The translations under genes were made by a program, and so were the position numbers. The notes below the pieces were generated by a model. It searched no databases. It was not told where the DNA came from and worked only from the letters and a program-made list of their open reading frames with translations. Below, in pieces: positions 22,010 through 33,082 of a stretch of 64,000 nucleotides of DNA. This DNA comes from Blattamonas nauphoetae. Its lineage: Eukaryota > Preaxostyla > Oxymonadida. The stretch is from positions 62,001-126,000 of the forward strand of contig JARBJD010000216.1 in assembly GCA_033064195.1 (NCBI GenBank). The letters run 5' to 3'. The number at the start of each line of letters is the position of its first letter. The first letter of the stretch is position 1.

Positions 22010-22203
22010 GGCGAGATGGAACGCAAAACGGGGAGAAGGGCGACAGATGTGGCAGGCAATCCATCGAATGTTGAGAATGGAAGGGATCGAAGATGTGGTT
22101 GAGGAAACTACGAAACGACGAACACGGAGACAGATATTCTGTTGCTGTCAGATTGATCAAATGGAACAACCTGCTGGGCATGAACCTTCCAAACAACGAA
22201 TAG
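22010..22203 (+). pseudogene. C-terminal stub of a third helical-family gene
   Basis: The reading ARWNAKRGEGRQMWQAIHRM then LRMEGIEDVVEE, and after a frame change IKWNNLLGMNLPNNE with TAG, matches the end of the intact family members (RQMWKKVQRMLRMEGIEDTI ... NLRGMNLPKQE). Only the last ~60 codons remain. The unit-2 copy is at 52,350-52,570. Confidence 0.7.
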
Positions 22204-23044
22204 GATCAGGCCAGAACCCGTGAGGACGAGAACACCGATGTCGTGAACGAGTTGAGAGGGCAAGGTTGGGAAGAGTGGGAGTGTGAGATGGAGGACGAAG
22301 GGAAGAAAGACACGCGTGGATGAGACGAATGGAAAAGGCGAGGGGAAGACGAGGAAGACCAACGGAACAACTGGAAGTGACTGGATGCTTGACAAGTGGG
22401 ATGCATCGAACAGACATGGATGTGAGGAAGAAAGGGGACGAAGAAAAAGAAGGAGAGAGGCAGAAGAGGCAAAGAGGGAGAACTGCACGACTCCCCCGCA
22501 CATCTCTCCGCATGTGTCAGGGCGGCTGACGAAGCTCGGTGTCGCTTTTCTTCGCTCTCGTCGACGCCACGGCAACTGATCACCAGCAGTCTCCTCACTC
22601 TTCGCCAAAGCCAACCCCAACGGCACTCGAGGAAAGGACGAGATTGCTGTTGGCTGACTTGAGGGGAAGCAGCAGAAGCGAACACTGTGGCGTGCAGGCA
22701 GAGACACAGAACACCAACGCAACAGCCCTCGCTTCAACTGATTCGGGATCACTCAAACACGATGAAACCATTCGCTCTCCTCACTCATCCATCTCCCGCC
22801 CCTCTTCCTCGTTTCTCCCGATTTCAACACCACTCTCTCACTCTCTTAATTCTGAAGTAATTGACAATTCACAAACAATTCTCGGGCTGATGTGTGACTG
22901 ACCACAACGCTCTCCACCACACTCGACACACACCCTCTTCTTCTTTTTCTTCGTTGGATTGTCCATTCTGATTTGTGTGTGGATGGTCGGTCTGGCGATT
23001 GGCAGGGCGGCTTGGTGATGGAATCCACACACCAACCAGATCGA
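22204..23044. other. Unit-1-specific stretch, no gene identified
   Basis: Unit 2 goes directly from the stub (52,570) to sequence matching 23,045, so ~840 bp were gained here or lost there. Purine/pyrimidine-skewed segments create long open frames on both strands (for example minus 22,108-22,752) with low-complexity Ser/Phe/Leu translations that I regard as spurious. I see no TIRs. Confidence 0.4.
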
Positions 23045-24785
23045 CGTTAACACACCGATGTCCCTCCCATCTCACTCGATCTCCGTTTGAGTGCATTCTC
23101 CTCATCGCCCTCGAACATGTGCAGATGCTTCCAAGCCATCCACTTTCGTCATCCCGCGACACACCAGATTGTGCCAATTCATGGCCATTCTCGATCCCTG
23201 CTCCGTCGCCACCTACACCCCTCCTTCTGGTCAGTGAATGCTCGCTCACCACACTCGCTGTGGCGCGAGCTGAGACTCACTGCTTCGAAGCGAACACACC
23301 CAAGCCCGCATATGCATTTCCTCGTCTCGTCAGATTCTGTCCCTTTCCTGATTTCTCCCAACATCGTCGCTTTCTCGAACAGAGTCTCCTCTCGTCACCC
23401 TCACAGCCATGCCAGACACTGGGACAGAAAGAGATGGTTCTGAAAGTGACCGGACAAGGCGTATTGCAGAAGCTGCACACTCACACACAGTTTGGGGGAA
23501 GTGATGTGTGTGGTGGTTGCGACTGAGCAAGCCTCCTGCGACGAGAAGAAGAAGGAAAGCACAAGGTGAACGGACGACATCACAGAAAGGCCAACCCGAT
23601 GGACACAAAAGAATCGAGATGGAGACACTTCTCCTTTCGTCTCCTTTCTGTCGTTCTGACCAGACTCGATCACTCAACAATCACATCACTTCATGACCGG
23701 CCACAATGATGGAAGCAAGGAAGATGATCGATCAGTCGATGTTGATGGACCAATCAGAGAATGGAACCCAGCCTCGCCTCCAACCACATCATTCGGCACT
23801 TCGCTCTTCGTCTTCTGTGTTGTGATCAGTCAGTGTGAAGGAATTCTTGTCGCTTCTCGACTCAAGCTGATTGGCATGGATTGACACGCAGAACAAGAAC
23901 GAGCACATCTGCATTGCCTGCTGAAGATGACAGCGAGCCTCGTTGAAACTGAACACGAATAATCAAATGAACCTGTCTTGATTGCTGATTCAGACTTCTG
24001 CACCATGCTCGTTCGCAATTGGTGTGCTGTTCCACGAGGATTGGTGATGGTGTTGAGGTGATGTGGCACGCAAAGCACCAACAACAGGAATCTCGCGACA
24101 GTTCACGCAAGTTGAGTCATCACCAACGAAACAAACGCAAAAGTCAGCTGAAACGACAGACACGAAGGCTCAGTCTCAATTTGGATGTTTCACGCTGCTC
24201 GACGAATCTTGGCCAACCCACACCAAACTCTCCACTGGCTGTTCGTTCTGTCCGGAACTGTCTCCAAAAGTCCGAAAATTGGAAGCGGAGAAGTCCGGAA
24301 ATTGGAAGCGGAGCAAAGATGATGGCTTCAATCGGATTGTCGATCGCAGAGCAGTCTGGACTTGTGGTGGACGATTGGCGGGCAGCATCACCAAAGACAA
24401 TGCGAACGATCACACAATCCATGACATCGTTCCCTCTGCCGAACGTGCCAGAGATCACACTGACCTCGCAGCGAGACGGAACAGTTGTGGACGAGTGGTT
24501 GGAGGCTCAGATTGAGAAGATGGTTGAGTTGATTGGACGGACAGCATGCTTCCAGGCAAGGGAGATTGTGTTCGCGGCCGATCGCAAGGGGAGTGGATCG
24601 TGCTGAACAGAAACGTCGGGAACATACTTGTTGTTTCGCTGCTGATTTGGTTCAAGATCAACCGCTCTTGGAGAATGTGTTGGATGGTTGCTCAACTTGA
24701 AACTACGACCAGTGAAAATAAAGTCTTTATTTGTCACGATCTCTTGTCAATTTCAATTCAATCTCTTTCTTTCTCCTGTGTTTTC
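23045..24785. other. Decayed gene-rich stretch, near-identical in unit 2
   Basis: It matches 52,595-53,070 and 55,187-56,453; the second part is ~99% identical by eye. The best ORF, plus 24,019-24,606 (195 codons), includes GAKMMASIGLSIAEQSGLVV and VPEITLTSQRDGTVVDEWLE and is also open at 55,690-56,277. No family recognised. Plus 23,087-23,443 is open but has an overlapping minus frame. No intact gene is assigned. Confidence 0.4.
24019..24606 (+). CDS. Hypothetical ORF, 195 codons (unit 1 copy)
   Basis: It starts MVCCSTRIGDGVEVMWHAKH, has a basic Gln/Arg/Lys-rich middle (RNKRKSQLKRQTRRLSLNLD), then a more protein-like C-terminal half. It is kept open in unit 2 (55,690-56,277) with a few amino-acid changes, but the units are so similar here that this says little. 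A competing frame (24,063-24,515) is open too. Function unknown; it may be a gene fragment rather than a gene. Confidence 0.3.
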   Translation: MVCCSTRIGDGVEVMWHAKHQQQESRDSSRKLSHHQRNKRKSQLKRQTRRLSLNLDVSRCSTNLGQPTPNSPLAVRSVRNCLQKSENWKRRSPEIGSGAKMMASIGLSIAEQSGLVVDDWRAASPKTMRTITQSMTSFPLPNVPEITLTSQRDGTVVDEWLEAQIEKMVELIGRTACFQAREIVFAADRKGSGSC

Positions 24786-24801
24786 TGACCCATAACAAGT
24801 G
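24786..24801 (+). promoter_or_regulatory. Conserved upstream motif TGACCCATAACAAGTG
   Basis: It lies 38 bases before the ATG at 24,824, the same spacing as the other three family members. Confidence 0.6.
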
Positions 24802-24823
24802 TCATTTCTCGAAATCAGAAAGA

Positions 24824-25894
24824 ATGAGTGCTTTAGACACGAACACATCCTCATCCACTGATTCTCCTTGCGATGGTATCTCTTCCCACTTCTTTGTATG
24901 TCCTCCAGACTGTTCTCGTTTCCTGAATTGGAGCAAAGAAAAGCATTCATCTGAAGATGAAACAACCGAAATATTTCAGTCTCTTGTTGCCACATTGAGG
25001 TTACAGCCTTCACCTGATATCTCTCTTGAAACAAAAGCAGTTGAATTCCTCGAATCTGTGGTTCCAGATGATCGAAAATCAGTAGAAGCTTTTCTCGGCA
25101 GCTTTGTATCGAGTTCTGATGAAGTTTCGACAGAATTCGTACAGTCCATTGTTGTGCTCCTTTCAACAAACAGTCAAGCTATCATCAAATCAACAATGGA
25201 GTTATTTCTCATTCTGATCCATCACTGTTCATCGACCATCCGGCTTACCCTCGTGAAAGCTGATCTGATCCCTCAATTCATCAACTCACTCAATCCACAG
25301 TCTCTGCCCTTGTCAGAAGCAGTTGATATCCATATCAACGTCATGAAAATCATCTGGAAAAGTATCTGGCTCGCAACTCCGGATGGTCTCGCCTCTCTCG
25401 AAATTGAAGATCGGAATGAACAACAAGCAGTTCATGAGATGGTGCTGAAGCAAGTTCTGGTCCCTTCGGAGAAGTATATTTGGCATATATCCGTGAACCG
25501 CCATCCGATCATCGATGGAGACATATCCTATCATTTTCTGGATCTCCTCGCACGAATCCTCGAAATATGTCCTTCTCATCGACCGACAATGGATTTTGTT
25601 CTTCATATGCCAGTATTTCTCGTGATTTCAAGCTGTCTCACAGTCTTCGATATTGACCTCTCAATCTGGAATTTTTTGGGTAAAATGAACACATTCCAGC
25701 GGAGATGTAACGAAGGAAGCGAAGAAGTGCGACAAATGGGGAAGAAAATGCATAGAATGTTGGAAATGGAGGGCATCGAAGATGTGATGGAGGAAAAGCT
25801 GCGAAACGACCGAAACGGATTTGGAGACTTTGTTATTCCCAAATCGATTGAATGGAACAATCTGCAGGGCATGAATGTTCCATGGCTTTGGTAG
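24824..25894 (+). CDS. Helical-family protein, second member in unit 1 (intact)
   Basis: 356 residues from MSALDTNTSSSTDSPCDGIS to the TAG at 25,892. The frame is open upstream to 24,731, but the start at 24,824 aligns with the first member and keeps the 38-base spacing from the upstream motif. Architecture as in the 19,723 gene: Ser-rich head, FLNWSKEKHSSEDETTEIFQ, solenoid-like helices, EQQAVHEMVLKQVLVPSEKY and the RQMGKKMHRMLEMEGIEDVM terminus. It shares only about half to two-thirds of its residues with the first member, so the two diverged long before the 30-kb duplication. The unit-2 copy (56,492) carries a premature stop. Function unknown; probably an ARM/HEAT-like scaffold in the cytosol. 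Confidence 0.85.
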   Translation: MSALDTNTSSSTDSPCDGISSHFFVCPPDCSRFLNWSKEKHSSEDETTEIFQSLVATLRLQPSPDISLETKAVEFLESVVPDDRKSVEAFLGSFVSSSDEVSTEFVQSIVVLLSTNSQAIIKSTMELFLILIHHCSSTIRLTLVKADLIPQFINSLNPQSLPLSEAVDIHINVMKIIWKSIWLATPDGLASLEIEDRNEQQAVHEMVLKQVLVPSEKYIWHISVNRHPIIDGDISYHFLDLLARILEICPSHRPTMDFVLHMPVFLVISSCLTVFDIDLSIWNFLGKMNTFQRRCNEGSEEVRQMGKKMHRMLEMEGIEDVMEEKLRNDRNGFGDFVIPKSIEWNNLQGMNVPWLW

Positions 25895-25988
25895 AAACAA
25901 ACAAGAACCAACGAACCTTCCAAACGGTCTCCGACTTTTTATGGTGGCACTGTCGGTGTGTGATCGTTGTCGGCACTGACATCACCTC

Positions 25989-27104
25989 ATGCTTTTATTT
26001 GCTGGAAGGATTCGAATTCTCTCTCGCCAATCTCGCTCGATGGTCGCCACACTCTCCTTCTCCTTCGCTTCCACTCTCGCTCGCTCCGATTCTGACACCG
26101 TTTCTGTCTTCGACGTCGCCGGTTCTGATCAGCGCTGTGCTCCACTTCTTCGCAGAACTCGCCTCAGCCACTCGCGACACCCCACCCCGTTCCACGCACT
26201 CTCCCAACCCATCGCTGTTCTGGGCGAGACCCACAAGCCCACAACGAGTCTCCCTCTCTCCGACTTCCTCTTCCAGCACTGGACCATCTCGCTCGAAGTG
26301 CTGATCCAACGATTTCCGGACGCAACAAACCAGGCTCTGTTCTTCCCGGGCTTCCGTCAAGTGTTCCAGCGATCAGGAAAACACACACAGAGCCTTCTTC
26401 TCCAAGCAGTGTTGGAGAAGCTGGAACAACGATTGAGGGTTCTTGCAGACGAAGCATGCGGGACTCGAAATGTGACGCAGACTCGCTTCTTGGAGGGCGT
26501 TGGGGAACAGGCCGAATGGGAGCGAGGAGTGATCGAGTCTGCCATCGACACTGGACAACTGGACTACGCGATCACCACAATCATCCCGCGAGAGACCCTT
26601 TGCACTCCGAAACGAGAGCCCGATCTTCTGCACATCTTGCAGCTTCTCTTCTCGTTCTACAAAACTGTCAACCGGCTCACTCTGGTTTTTCCCGATGACA
26701 CATCCTTTCCCGACGAGTACACGTGGTGCCGTCGCTTTCGTCCCCCTCTGACCTCCATCCGCTCGGCTGTGTTGTATGCCATTCAGGACGAAAGCACGAC
26801 ATCTGAGAATGTCCGCAGACTTTCGCGCTTCTTCAGTTTTGTGTTCATGCTGACCGATCCCGAGTGCATCCCACAACACGACGACTCTGAACGGATGCTC
26901 GTTCATAGCTTCCAATCAGCCGATCCGTCGGATGAGATCGTTGCAGTGCAGATGAGGGAAGAAGGATTTGAGGACAGGCTCCAAGCCCTCCTCCACAAAG
27001 ACCAGGAGGACTACGCCGTCCGCGAACTGGACGAAATGAACGTCGGATCGGAGACGAGTCGGCCGTGCCCTTATTTCGGCATGCGACACGTCGGACTGTT
27101 TTGA
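25989..27104 (+). CDS. Hypothetical helical protein, 371 residues (unit 1)
   Basis: An ORF from 25,989 to the TGA at 27,102. The first ~100 residues are Ser/Arg-rich and overlap another open frame (25,852-26,304), so the true start may lie further in. From about residue 85 the sequence is convincing: SLEVLIQRFPDATNQALFFP, LLLQAVLEKLEQRLRVLADE, EPDLLHILQLLFSFYKTVNR, FRPPLTSIRSAVLYAIQDES, and VQMREEGFEDRLQALLHKDQ. This is all-alpha and ends like the helical family (MREEGFEDRLQALL compared with LRMEGIEDTIEEKL), so it may be a distant member. The unit-2 copy differs by one residue in the C-terminal half (SADPSDE to SSDPSDE). It begins 95 bases after the preceding gene on the same strand. Confidence 0.6.
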   Translation: MLLFAGRIRILSRQSRSMVATLSFSFASTLARSDSDTVSVFDVAGSDQRCAPLLRRTRLSHSRHPTPFHALSQPIAVLGETHKPTTSLPLSDFLFQHWTISLEVLIQRFPDATNQALFFPGFRQVFQRSGKHTQSLLLQAVLEKLEQRLRVLADEACGTRNVTQTRFLEGVGEQAEWERGVIESAIDTGQLDYAITTIIPRETLCTPKREPDLLHILQLLFSFYKTVNRLTLVFPDDTSFPDEYTWCRRFRPPLTSIRSAVLYAIQDESTTSENVRRLSRFFSFVFMLTDPECIPQHDDSERMLVHSFQSADPSDEIVAVQMREEGFEDRLQALLHKDQEDYAVRELDEMNVGSETSRPCPYFGMRHVGLF

Positions 27105-27891
27105 CTCTGTTTGAGTGCTTCCCTGGCACTCTGGTGTGTCGCTTGAAAGAAAGAGTGACAGCAGACGCTCGCGTCACCATCGACACACCAGGCAGCTCGT
27201 CCTCTCTCCACTCCTCACTCTCGCTCTCGTGCTCACTCCGTCCTCACTTCCTTCGCCTCCCCTCCTCCTCATTTCTCCCCTCTCCCCTGTCCTCTCTCCA
27301 TCCAACCCCTCCCATCTCTCCCAACCCACTCTGCATTCCGTTCATTCGTTTTCGCGTGACTGGCTTCGATCATCTGGTCATTGTCGTCCTGGAACCATCC
27401 CACGTCGACACGAAACCATCGCTGCAATGCAAAGTCAACAACCACCGAAGCCGACGAGGGACGAACTCAACTTCGAGAAGGGCTGATTGAGCGAGGAGTG
27501 TCCCTCGCTGTTGTCCGAGTCTCGGGAGAGCCACACCCAATCCACTCTGCGAAGGATGACGAGCTCTCCTCCACATTTGATGAACGAGAATGTCTTCCCC
27601 AAACTGTCCCTCTTCTCCTCCAACCACTCTCCCCAAATCCTCTCAACACCTCATCTGATGGACCTTTCTGTGGTTGCGGATAAACACATTCTGAAGAAAT
27701 TGATCATTCATCCTCTTTTGTTTCCAGGTGTTTCTGACTCTTCATCCTCTTCATCCATGGAATCTCCATCGACGAAGAAGAGTGGAGCGATTGGGATTGA
27801 CTTGGAAGCTATTCAATGGGAGATGGAGGAAAAGACGAAACAGATGGAAGAGTTGATTGAAGAAGGGTGAAATCCACAAGTTGTCTCAAGT
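27105..27891 (+). pseudogene. Unit-1 right end with small ORF 27,487-27,870
   Basis: It is homologous to 58,773-59,560. The ORF 27,487-27,870 (127 codons) ends with VADKHILKKLIIHPLLFPGV and GIDLEAIQWEMEEKTKQMEE, a charged helical tail that is kept in unit 2 (59,258-59,539). It looks like the C-terminal end of an otherwise degraded gene. Homology between the units stops at 27,891 / 59,560. Confidence 0.4.
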
Positions 27892-28640
27892 CTTTTGTCG
27901 TTTCGCCAATTCACTTCTTCTGTCATTTCCATCCTCAATGACTGTAAACTATTTCCAAAGCTGTTGGCCCGTTGAGGAAGATGGTAGTCTCGGACAAGTG
28001 AAAGTTGTCGCGATTCCGAAATGGTTCGTCACTCAAGCACACCTTCTCACTGATGACGGTCCAGAAAAGCCGAAGGAGCGCTTGCACATCATGAGGAGTC
28101 TCGATGATCTGTTGAAGAGCAGACTGTTGAACATTGCTCTGTCTGTGAATTGGAAGACAACTCGACGATGAAAGAATCTTTGGCGAGATGAGATGATGAA
28201 ATGAACACAAGAGAGCGGGCTGCAGAGCAGTCTGTTGAAACATAAAACCTCGAAATAGGTGAACAACAGAGACAAAATGGAATTTGATGAAAGTGACATC
28301 GAATCAGTGGCTGGTGGAATGAAGAGGAGAAACGAGAAGATTGAATGAAGAACTCAAACACTCCTCAAATGATGATGGAAGAAAGACGAAATGAAGTGTG
28401 AAGATGAGAATGAAGAAGGGTGAGAAAAAATGAACTGAGTGAGGAAAGAAAGAAAGAAGAATGAAGACATATTGCGACTCTTCTCGACTCAGTTGTGAAG
28501 TGGATGATGAACGTGATGTCTATATATCTGGTGATGTGTGTGTGATTTGGCTCGACCAGTGAAATCAGAGAAGCAGACAGGATGAGCGATTGAAGACGAT
28601 TGTTGAGCAGAATGGACAAAACTCGCTTCATCTTTTGATG
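27892..28640 (+). other. Spacer between the two units, with possible ORF 27,857-28,171
   Basis: The plus-strand ORF 27,857-28,171 reads VKVVAIPKWFVTQAHLLTDD, PEKPKERLHIMRSLDDLLKS and looks protein-like, but it has no convincing start and begins inside the duplicated end. The rest (28,200-28,640) is purine-rich (repeated GAAGA/GAAAGA) with no gene seen. This is the junction where unit 1 meets the end of receptor gene 2. Confidence 0.35.
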
Positions 28641-28649
28641 CTATTGTGG

Positions 28650-29330
28650 TTGATCTTTGGTGATGTCACAGAGATGGTGCGTAATTATGGAAAGGGTTGG
28701 CCTGTGTTCTGGTGTTTGGTGGAGACAGTTCTGGATCAGTGCTCGCATCGACGAGTTCGCGACTTTGGTGAGGTCGGGTCGGATTCCACTCACAACCTGC
28801 CGATGCGCGTTCACAGCATCCACCTCCTTGAACGGTATCTCTCCCGTCTCCATCTCCCACAACAACAGGCCGAGCCGAAAAACCGACACCTTCTCGACGT
28901 CAACACCACACACTGACTGCGTTGATTCCTCCTTCTGCTCCGGTGCTCCCCATCGCAATCCCTCATTCGACGGCTTCACATCTTTCATCTCACATCCTCC
29001 ACTCACTCCCACTCCTTTCCCACTCCCACTCGAAATCTGAAGGAACATCCGGTCTTTGCTGTCGAACAACACCCAATGGGAGGTCAGTTGGGTGAGAGCG
29101 TCCTTCGTCTGCAGAGTGGACAGCACGTGCGACAGTCCGAAAGCGACTTGTCGTTGGATCAGTTGCGGATGGAGCTCTGACTTCTCTTTGTGTAGTTTCG
29201 AGTGCAGTGTCGTCACCACTCTGATTTTCGTGGCTGTGTGCTCTCTCCCGTTCAGCTCAATCACATCCACCATATCTCCAGTCTGATCTGAATCACACTT
29301 CAGCGTCCACAGCTCTTCTGCCGATCCATC
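28650..29330 (-). other. Kinase-like (probable pseudokinase) domain of receptor gene 2
   Basis: Readable landmarks on the minus strand: QRQVAFGLSHVLSTLQTKDA (helix E position), TSHWVLFDSKDRM (catalytic-loop position without HRD), GLRWGAPEQKEESTQSVCGV (activation-segment end), VDVEKVSVFRLGLLLWEMET (helix F position), IQNCLHQTPEHRPTLSIITH (C-lobe end). Catalytic Asp and DFG Asp are not found. Confidence 0.7.
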
Positions 29331-29486
29331 AGAGAACTCGCTTTTGATCGACTTGGAGCAGAGATGAGCAGGGCCAGTTGAGTTGGGGAGAAGATCATCG
29401 GCGATCTCCACTTTTTCGATGTCAGCTTCATTCTGGGCATCCATCTCTTGGTGCGAAAGAAGAACATCCGATTTCTGTTTTCGGTC

Positions 29487-29573
29487 TCGACGAACTCGGA
29501 CGAAACACACCAACATCACGAGAAAGCCAACAGCGAGAAGGGCAGCAACTGCGACTGGAATGATCCACAACAT
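29487..29573 (-). other. Transmembrane segment of receptor gene 2
   Basis: WIIPVAVAALLAVGFLVMLV and CF are followed by VRVRRDRKQK. The orientation places the repeats outside and the kinase-like domain in the cytosol. Confidence 0.85.
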
Positions 29574-31807
29574 CTTCGAGGAAGTCCCTCCTTGCGACAT
29601 GTTCCCTTTTCCTGTCGATGACGCTGAAGCGAACAGGAATGAATTCGCTGTTGTTCGATTGTCTCCAAACACCAGTCTGGCGCGCCATTGGAGAGAGGAG
29701 TTGAGAGACGAGAGCGTGGTGTTCAGATCAACTTGTCCAACAATCTCAGTTTCAGTCCATTTCGTCGTTGCGAGTGTGTCCAGCTGGAGAAGAGTTGATG
29801 CACCCTTCACGCTCTTCTCAGAATCCCACTCAAACACTTCCACGTCCAGACCACACGGCACAAGCATCTCTCCTTTCAGAGAAAAGTGAATCGTGTTTGT
29901 CTTCTTGTCGAGGTTGGTAGAGGAAGTGTCGGAGTCGAGAGTGGGAACGAAGAGAGGAGACGAGACAATGTCTGGATCTCCACTGATCGAACAGTCGTCG
30001 GCATCAATCCAAGCTGATAGAGAGTTCTTTGTTCCATCTCCCTTCGTAAGAGAGTCGATCATCAGCTTCCCTTCTCCTTCGCAGTGGATGTTCTGTCTCG
30101 CTGATGGGAACGACGAGTTCGTTCGTCCGTTGTCAGAGAAGATCCCACTCGAGACTGTCAGTTCTCCTCCTTTCTGAATAATCCCTCCAGATCCAAGTCC
30201 TGTCATCGTCACTGACGACATGTTCGTTGTTGAATGAACAAAATGCAGGAATCCTGTGTTCCATCCGCAAATCGATTCTTTTGAATTCGATTCTGTGGTG
30301 CTCGTTCGTTCGATCGAACACATTTGGATTGTGATTGTGGAGGATTGAGCAGAGATGAACACAAAGGATGACGATGAGGAAGTGGTGATTGTGAGGTGTG
30401 CCAATCCACATTCACCATTCGTGATGGAGAGCAGCGAAGGTTCCGAATCTGTGTTGGAAGTTGGTTGTGAAAGAGAGAGGAGTGATTGATTCATGTTGCC
30501 TGATGTCAATTCGAAGGGAAGTGACGACACAAGGAGTGGTGTGGAAAGTGATGCTGGTTTCACAATTCGCATCATCGTGTTGGCAATCGAGAGTCGTTCG
30601 GCAATCTCCCACGCTCGCTCGAGTCGGAGACACGTCGACACATCTGCTCCACTCCGAATCATCGATGAATCACCAGCATCGTCAGAGCACACGCTGATGG
30701 TCAGCTCTGACGGTTTTGGAGGTGTTGAGATGGAAATGCCATCTGCAATGATCTTTAGTCCTCCAGTGCACAGATCTGTGATCAGATAAGTTGAACCAAA
30801 ATCGACGCCTCCATCCAACCCCAACATCACAACTTCACTCTTTCCTTTCGTGCTCGAGGTGAATGAAACGGGGATTGTGATTCTGTCGTTGAGTGTCAAA
30901 TCGAATGCTGAGTCTGATGGCAGGTGTTCGCCAGTGAGAACGATCGACAACAAGATGCCTTGCGAGTTCAACTCGATTACTGCTGTTATGACGCGAGAGA
31001 CTGAAGGAAGTAGAGGAAGTGGGGGTGTTGTGAACGAGGGTGTTCCAGCGACGATTCCATCATTTGTCCCTTTGTGAATCTTCGTCGCGGTGTATGTTTG
31101 TCCAAATTGCAGAGATCCTGAATCAGAGCTGGATGAGAGAACGAGTGTGGACGATGAAGCAGATGTCGCACAAGAGGAAACAACAGTGAACGTCCGTGTG
31201 TGAGAATTCTCTGATCCACTTCCTGTCAAAACTCCAGACACTTCAACAGTGAATGTTTCTTTTGGAACGAATCCAGAGCCTGTCACAACAAGTCTGATTG
31301 ATGTCTCTGTCTCGTCAATCACTTCGATCGTCGTCAACCGAACTGGCTCGACAGGCATCTGAACTCCAACTGATCCAACTTGAACCGAATTCGATCGACC
31401 TGTCGCTTTTAGTGATGGCACCTTGTACAACACTCCAAATTTCATCTGTTGAGCTCGTCGAGTTGTGTCTGTTTCCAATGGATACAACACTTCATCCAAC
31501 TCTCCAATCTCTCCAGATGATGTTGTTGTCACCACGCGAGTCAGTGTCTCATGAGCTGCGTCTTGTCCAACAAGTGTCAGCGTGTATTCCACTCCTTTCT
31601 CCAACTCCACACTCGAAAACGACAGCGTCACTTTCCCTTTCGTTGAGGCATCCAGTTCACTCACTTCAATTGCAGACAGCCGAGCCACTGTTGGAATTGT
31701 GAACGAGACAGGATGGGCGATGTCGATCAGCATTGTTGAATCTGTCACACTCTTCACTTCTTTCACAATCCATGTTCCTCTTTCGAACCATGGAGAATCT
31801 GGATCAA

Positions 31808-33045
31808 TCAATCCCAAATCCTTCGATCCTTTCGTTTTCCATCAGGATCTGTCTTCAACTCCACAACCAACCACGAGTCATCTTGCAAGGTCATTTCATA
31901 CTCTCCATCTTCAAAGTCTCTTCCTTCAAAATCAACACTCACTTTTGTGTGGCTGGCATCCAATGAACAGACTGCTGAGATGAGTGAAGGAGGAATCGTT
32001 GGGCTTTCGAAGATGGGAGACGTTGAGAATGAGATGACGTGGCCAGGAAGAAAGGCAGCGACGATGGAATAATCGGAGAGAGGTGTCTGAAGAAGTCCAG
32101 TCTCACCAACCGACACAGAACACGATCCAATCGACGACAACATCGAGAACTTCAAAACGCGAGCAGTGTCTGGAATCCCATCTGTCACTTCCACTCGCTC
32201 TCCCCCAACATTCGACACAACAACCAGCATTGGTCCAGACACTGCCTCGTTCAGTGCCACTTCCACATCAGCTGCCGTTCCTTCCACTTTTGCAGTGAGG
32301 GCTGTGAGGGTGATTGTGGTGAGAGATTGGTTGAGGAGATTGCTGAAATCTTGCCCGGTTTGTCTTGCAATGATTAGACTTGAGGAATACTTCGATGACG
32401 ATGCACAATTTGAGATGCTCGTTGAGGAAAACGTTGGAACAGGAGTTGAATGATGGTAGATCACATGACCAATTCCTGTTGCAGCCGAACACTCATCGAA
32501 GAGGAGGGAAGAGAGCTGAACAGATGGACAGATCTGTAATAACATCGCCCCTCCTCCAAACGAAGATGTTGCATCGGTTTGTTTGCAGTTCTGGAAGAGA
32601 CAATTTGAGATGGCTCCTCCTTTCGTCGCTGGATCCCATTTGTACAAACACATCGCTCCTCCAAATTGTGTCGCGACCGAGTCCATGAAGACACATTCTG
32701 AGATGGTTAAACAACCGGGATACTCTATTCTCAGAGAGGCATCGTACTTCGCAGAACAAGACGTGAAAGACGACGATTTGAGAGTGAATGTTTTGGTCGA
32801 TCCAATGGGAAATTGGAAGTAGATTGCTCCACCAGTGCCGGACGCAGAACAAGAATCAAACGAACAAGAGTCGATTGAGAGACCGACATTGATACTGCTG
32901 CAGTAGATAGCACCACCAGTGGTGCCAGAGCATCCTTTGAACGTGCAGAGCTTGAATGAAAAGAGAGAATGGTCGGCAGTGATAATCGTTCGGGTTGTGA
33001 ACGGCTTGTTCTCGTTTGTGGCGTCCACCAGGCACGAGACGAATG
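31808..33045 (-). pseudogene. Receptor gene 2, beta-helix part
   Basis: An open frame of ~410 codons that follows the inserted element. It starts SSFVSCLVDATNENKPFTTR, as in gene 1 (12,470-12,520), and continues through beta-helix turns (TTGGAIYCSSINVGLSIDSC; GTGGAIYFQFPIGSTKTFTL; TSSFGGGAMLLQICPSVQLS). It then joins an Ig-like module (DASHTKVSVDFEGRDFEDGE). It resembles gene 1 at perhaps 80% of residues at first and then diverges completely after FLPGHVISF. The frame is lost at 31,808 by a single-base indel, and the C-terminal frame takes over. Confidence 0.8.
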
Positions 33046-33082
33046 AGGAGTTCCCTCTGGTCACTCCAAGCCCAAACGAGGG

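Larger units (their letters stand above)
1..27891. repeat. Unit 1 of a ~30-kb tandem segmental duplication
   Basis: Same gene order and orientation as 28,641-59,560: receptor gene (minus), remnants, helical-family gene, remnants, helical-family gene, 371-residue ORF. Matching anchors include 12,730-13,469 with 41,330-42,065, 18,170-21,980 with 45,730-49,540, and 23,525-27,891 with 55,196-59,560. The left end lies outside the window. Confidence 0.92.
28641..31839 (-). pseudogene. Receptor gene 2, C-terminal part: Ig-like repeats, membrane span, kinase-like domain
   Basis: About 1,065 codons, continuing from 31,808-33,045 across a one-base frame shift in the overlap 31,808-31,839, and ending in TAG at 28,641. 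Order: four Ig-like modules (to about residue 400); a second beta-helix-like block (CGLAHLTITTSSSSSFVFIS and following); a juxtamembrane region; a membrane span (WIIPVAVAALLAVGFLVMLV, about 29,500-29,573) with RVRRDRKQ after it; then a cytosolic kinase-like domain from about 29,330. That domain keeps the C-lobe signature GAPEQ (APE motif), a VFRLGLLLWEMETGEIPF helix, and HRPTLSII near the end, as in TKL/RTK kinases. In place of HRD and DFG it has LTSHWVLFDSKDRMFLQISS, and I see no GxGxxG loop or VAIK lysine. It is therefore a pseudokinase by inspection. Confidence 0.8.

Noticed and set aside
22108-22752. 214-codon minus-strand ORF
   Set aside because: Its Ser/Phe/Leu-rich translation follows from a strand-biased purine-rich sequence; it has no counterpart in unit 2 and overlaps a C-terminal stub read on the other strand.
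26373-26915. 180-codon minus-strand ORF, also open at 58,041-58,583
   Set aside because: Lies antisense to the 371-residue ORF; the two units are near-identical here, so conservation does not favour it, and its sequence lacks the helical regularity of the plus-strand reading.
31808-31839. An intron joining the two receptor gene 2 frames
   Set aside because: The two frames overlap by about 30 bases and homologous sequence is continuous, leaving no room for an intron; a one-base indel is simpler.
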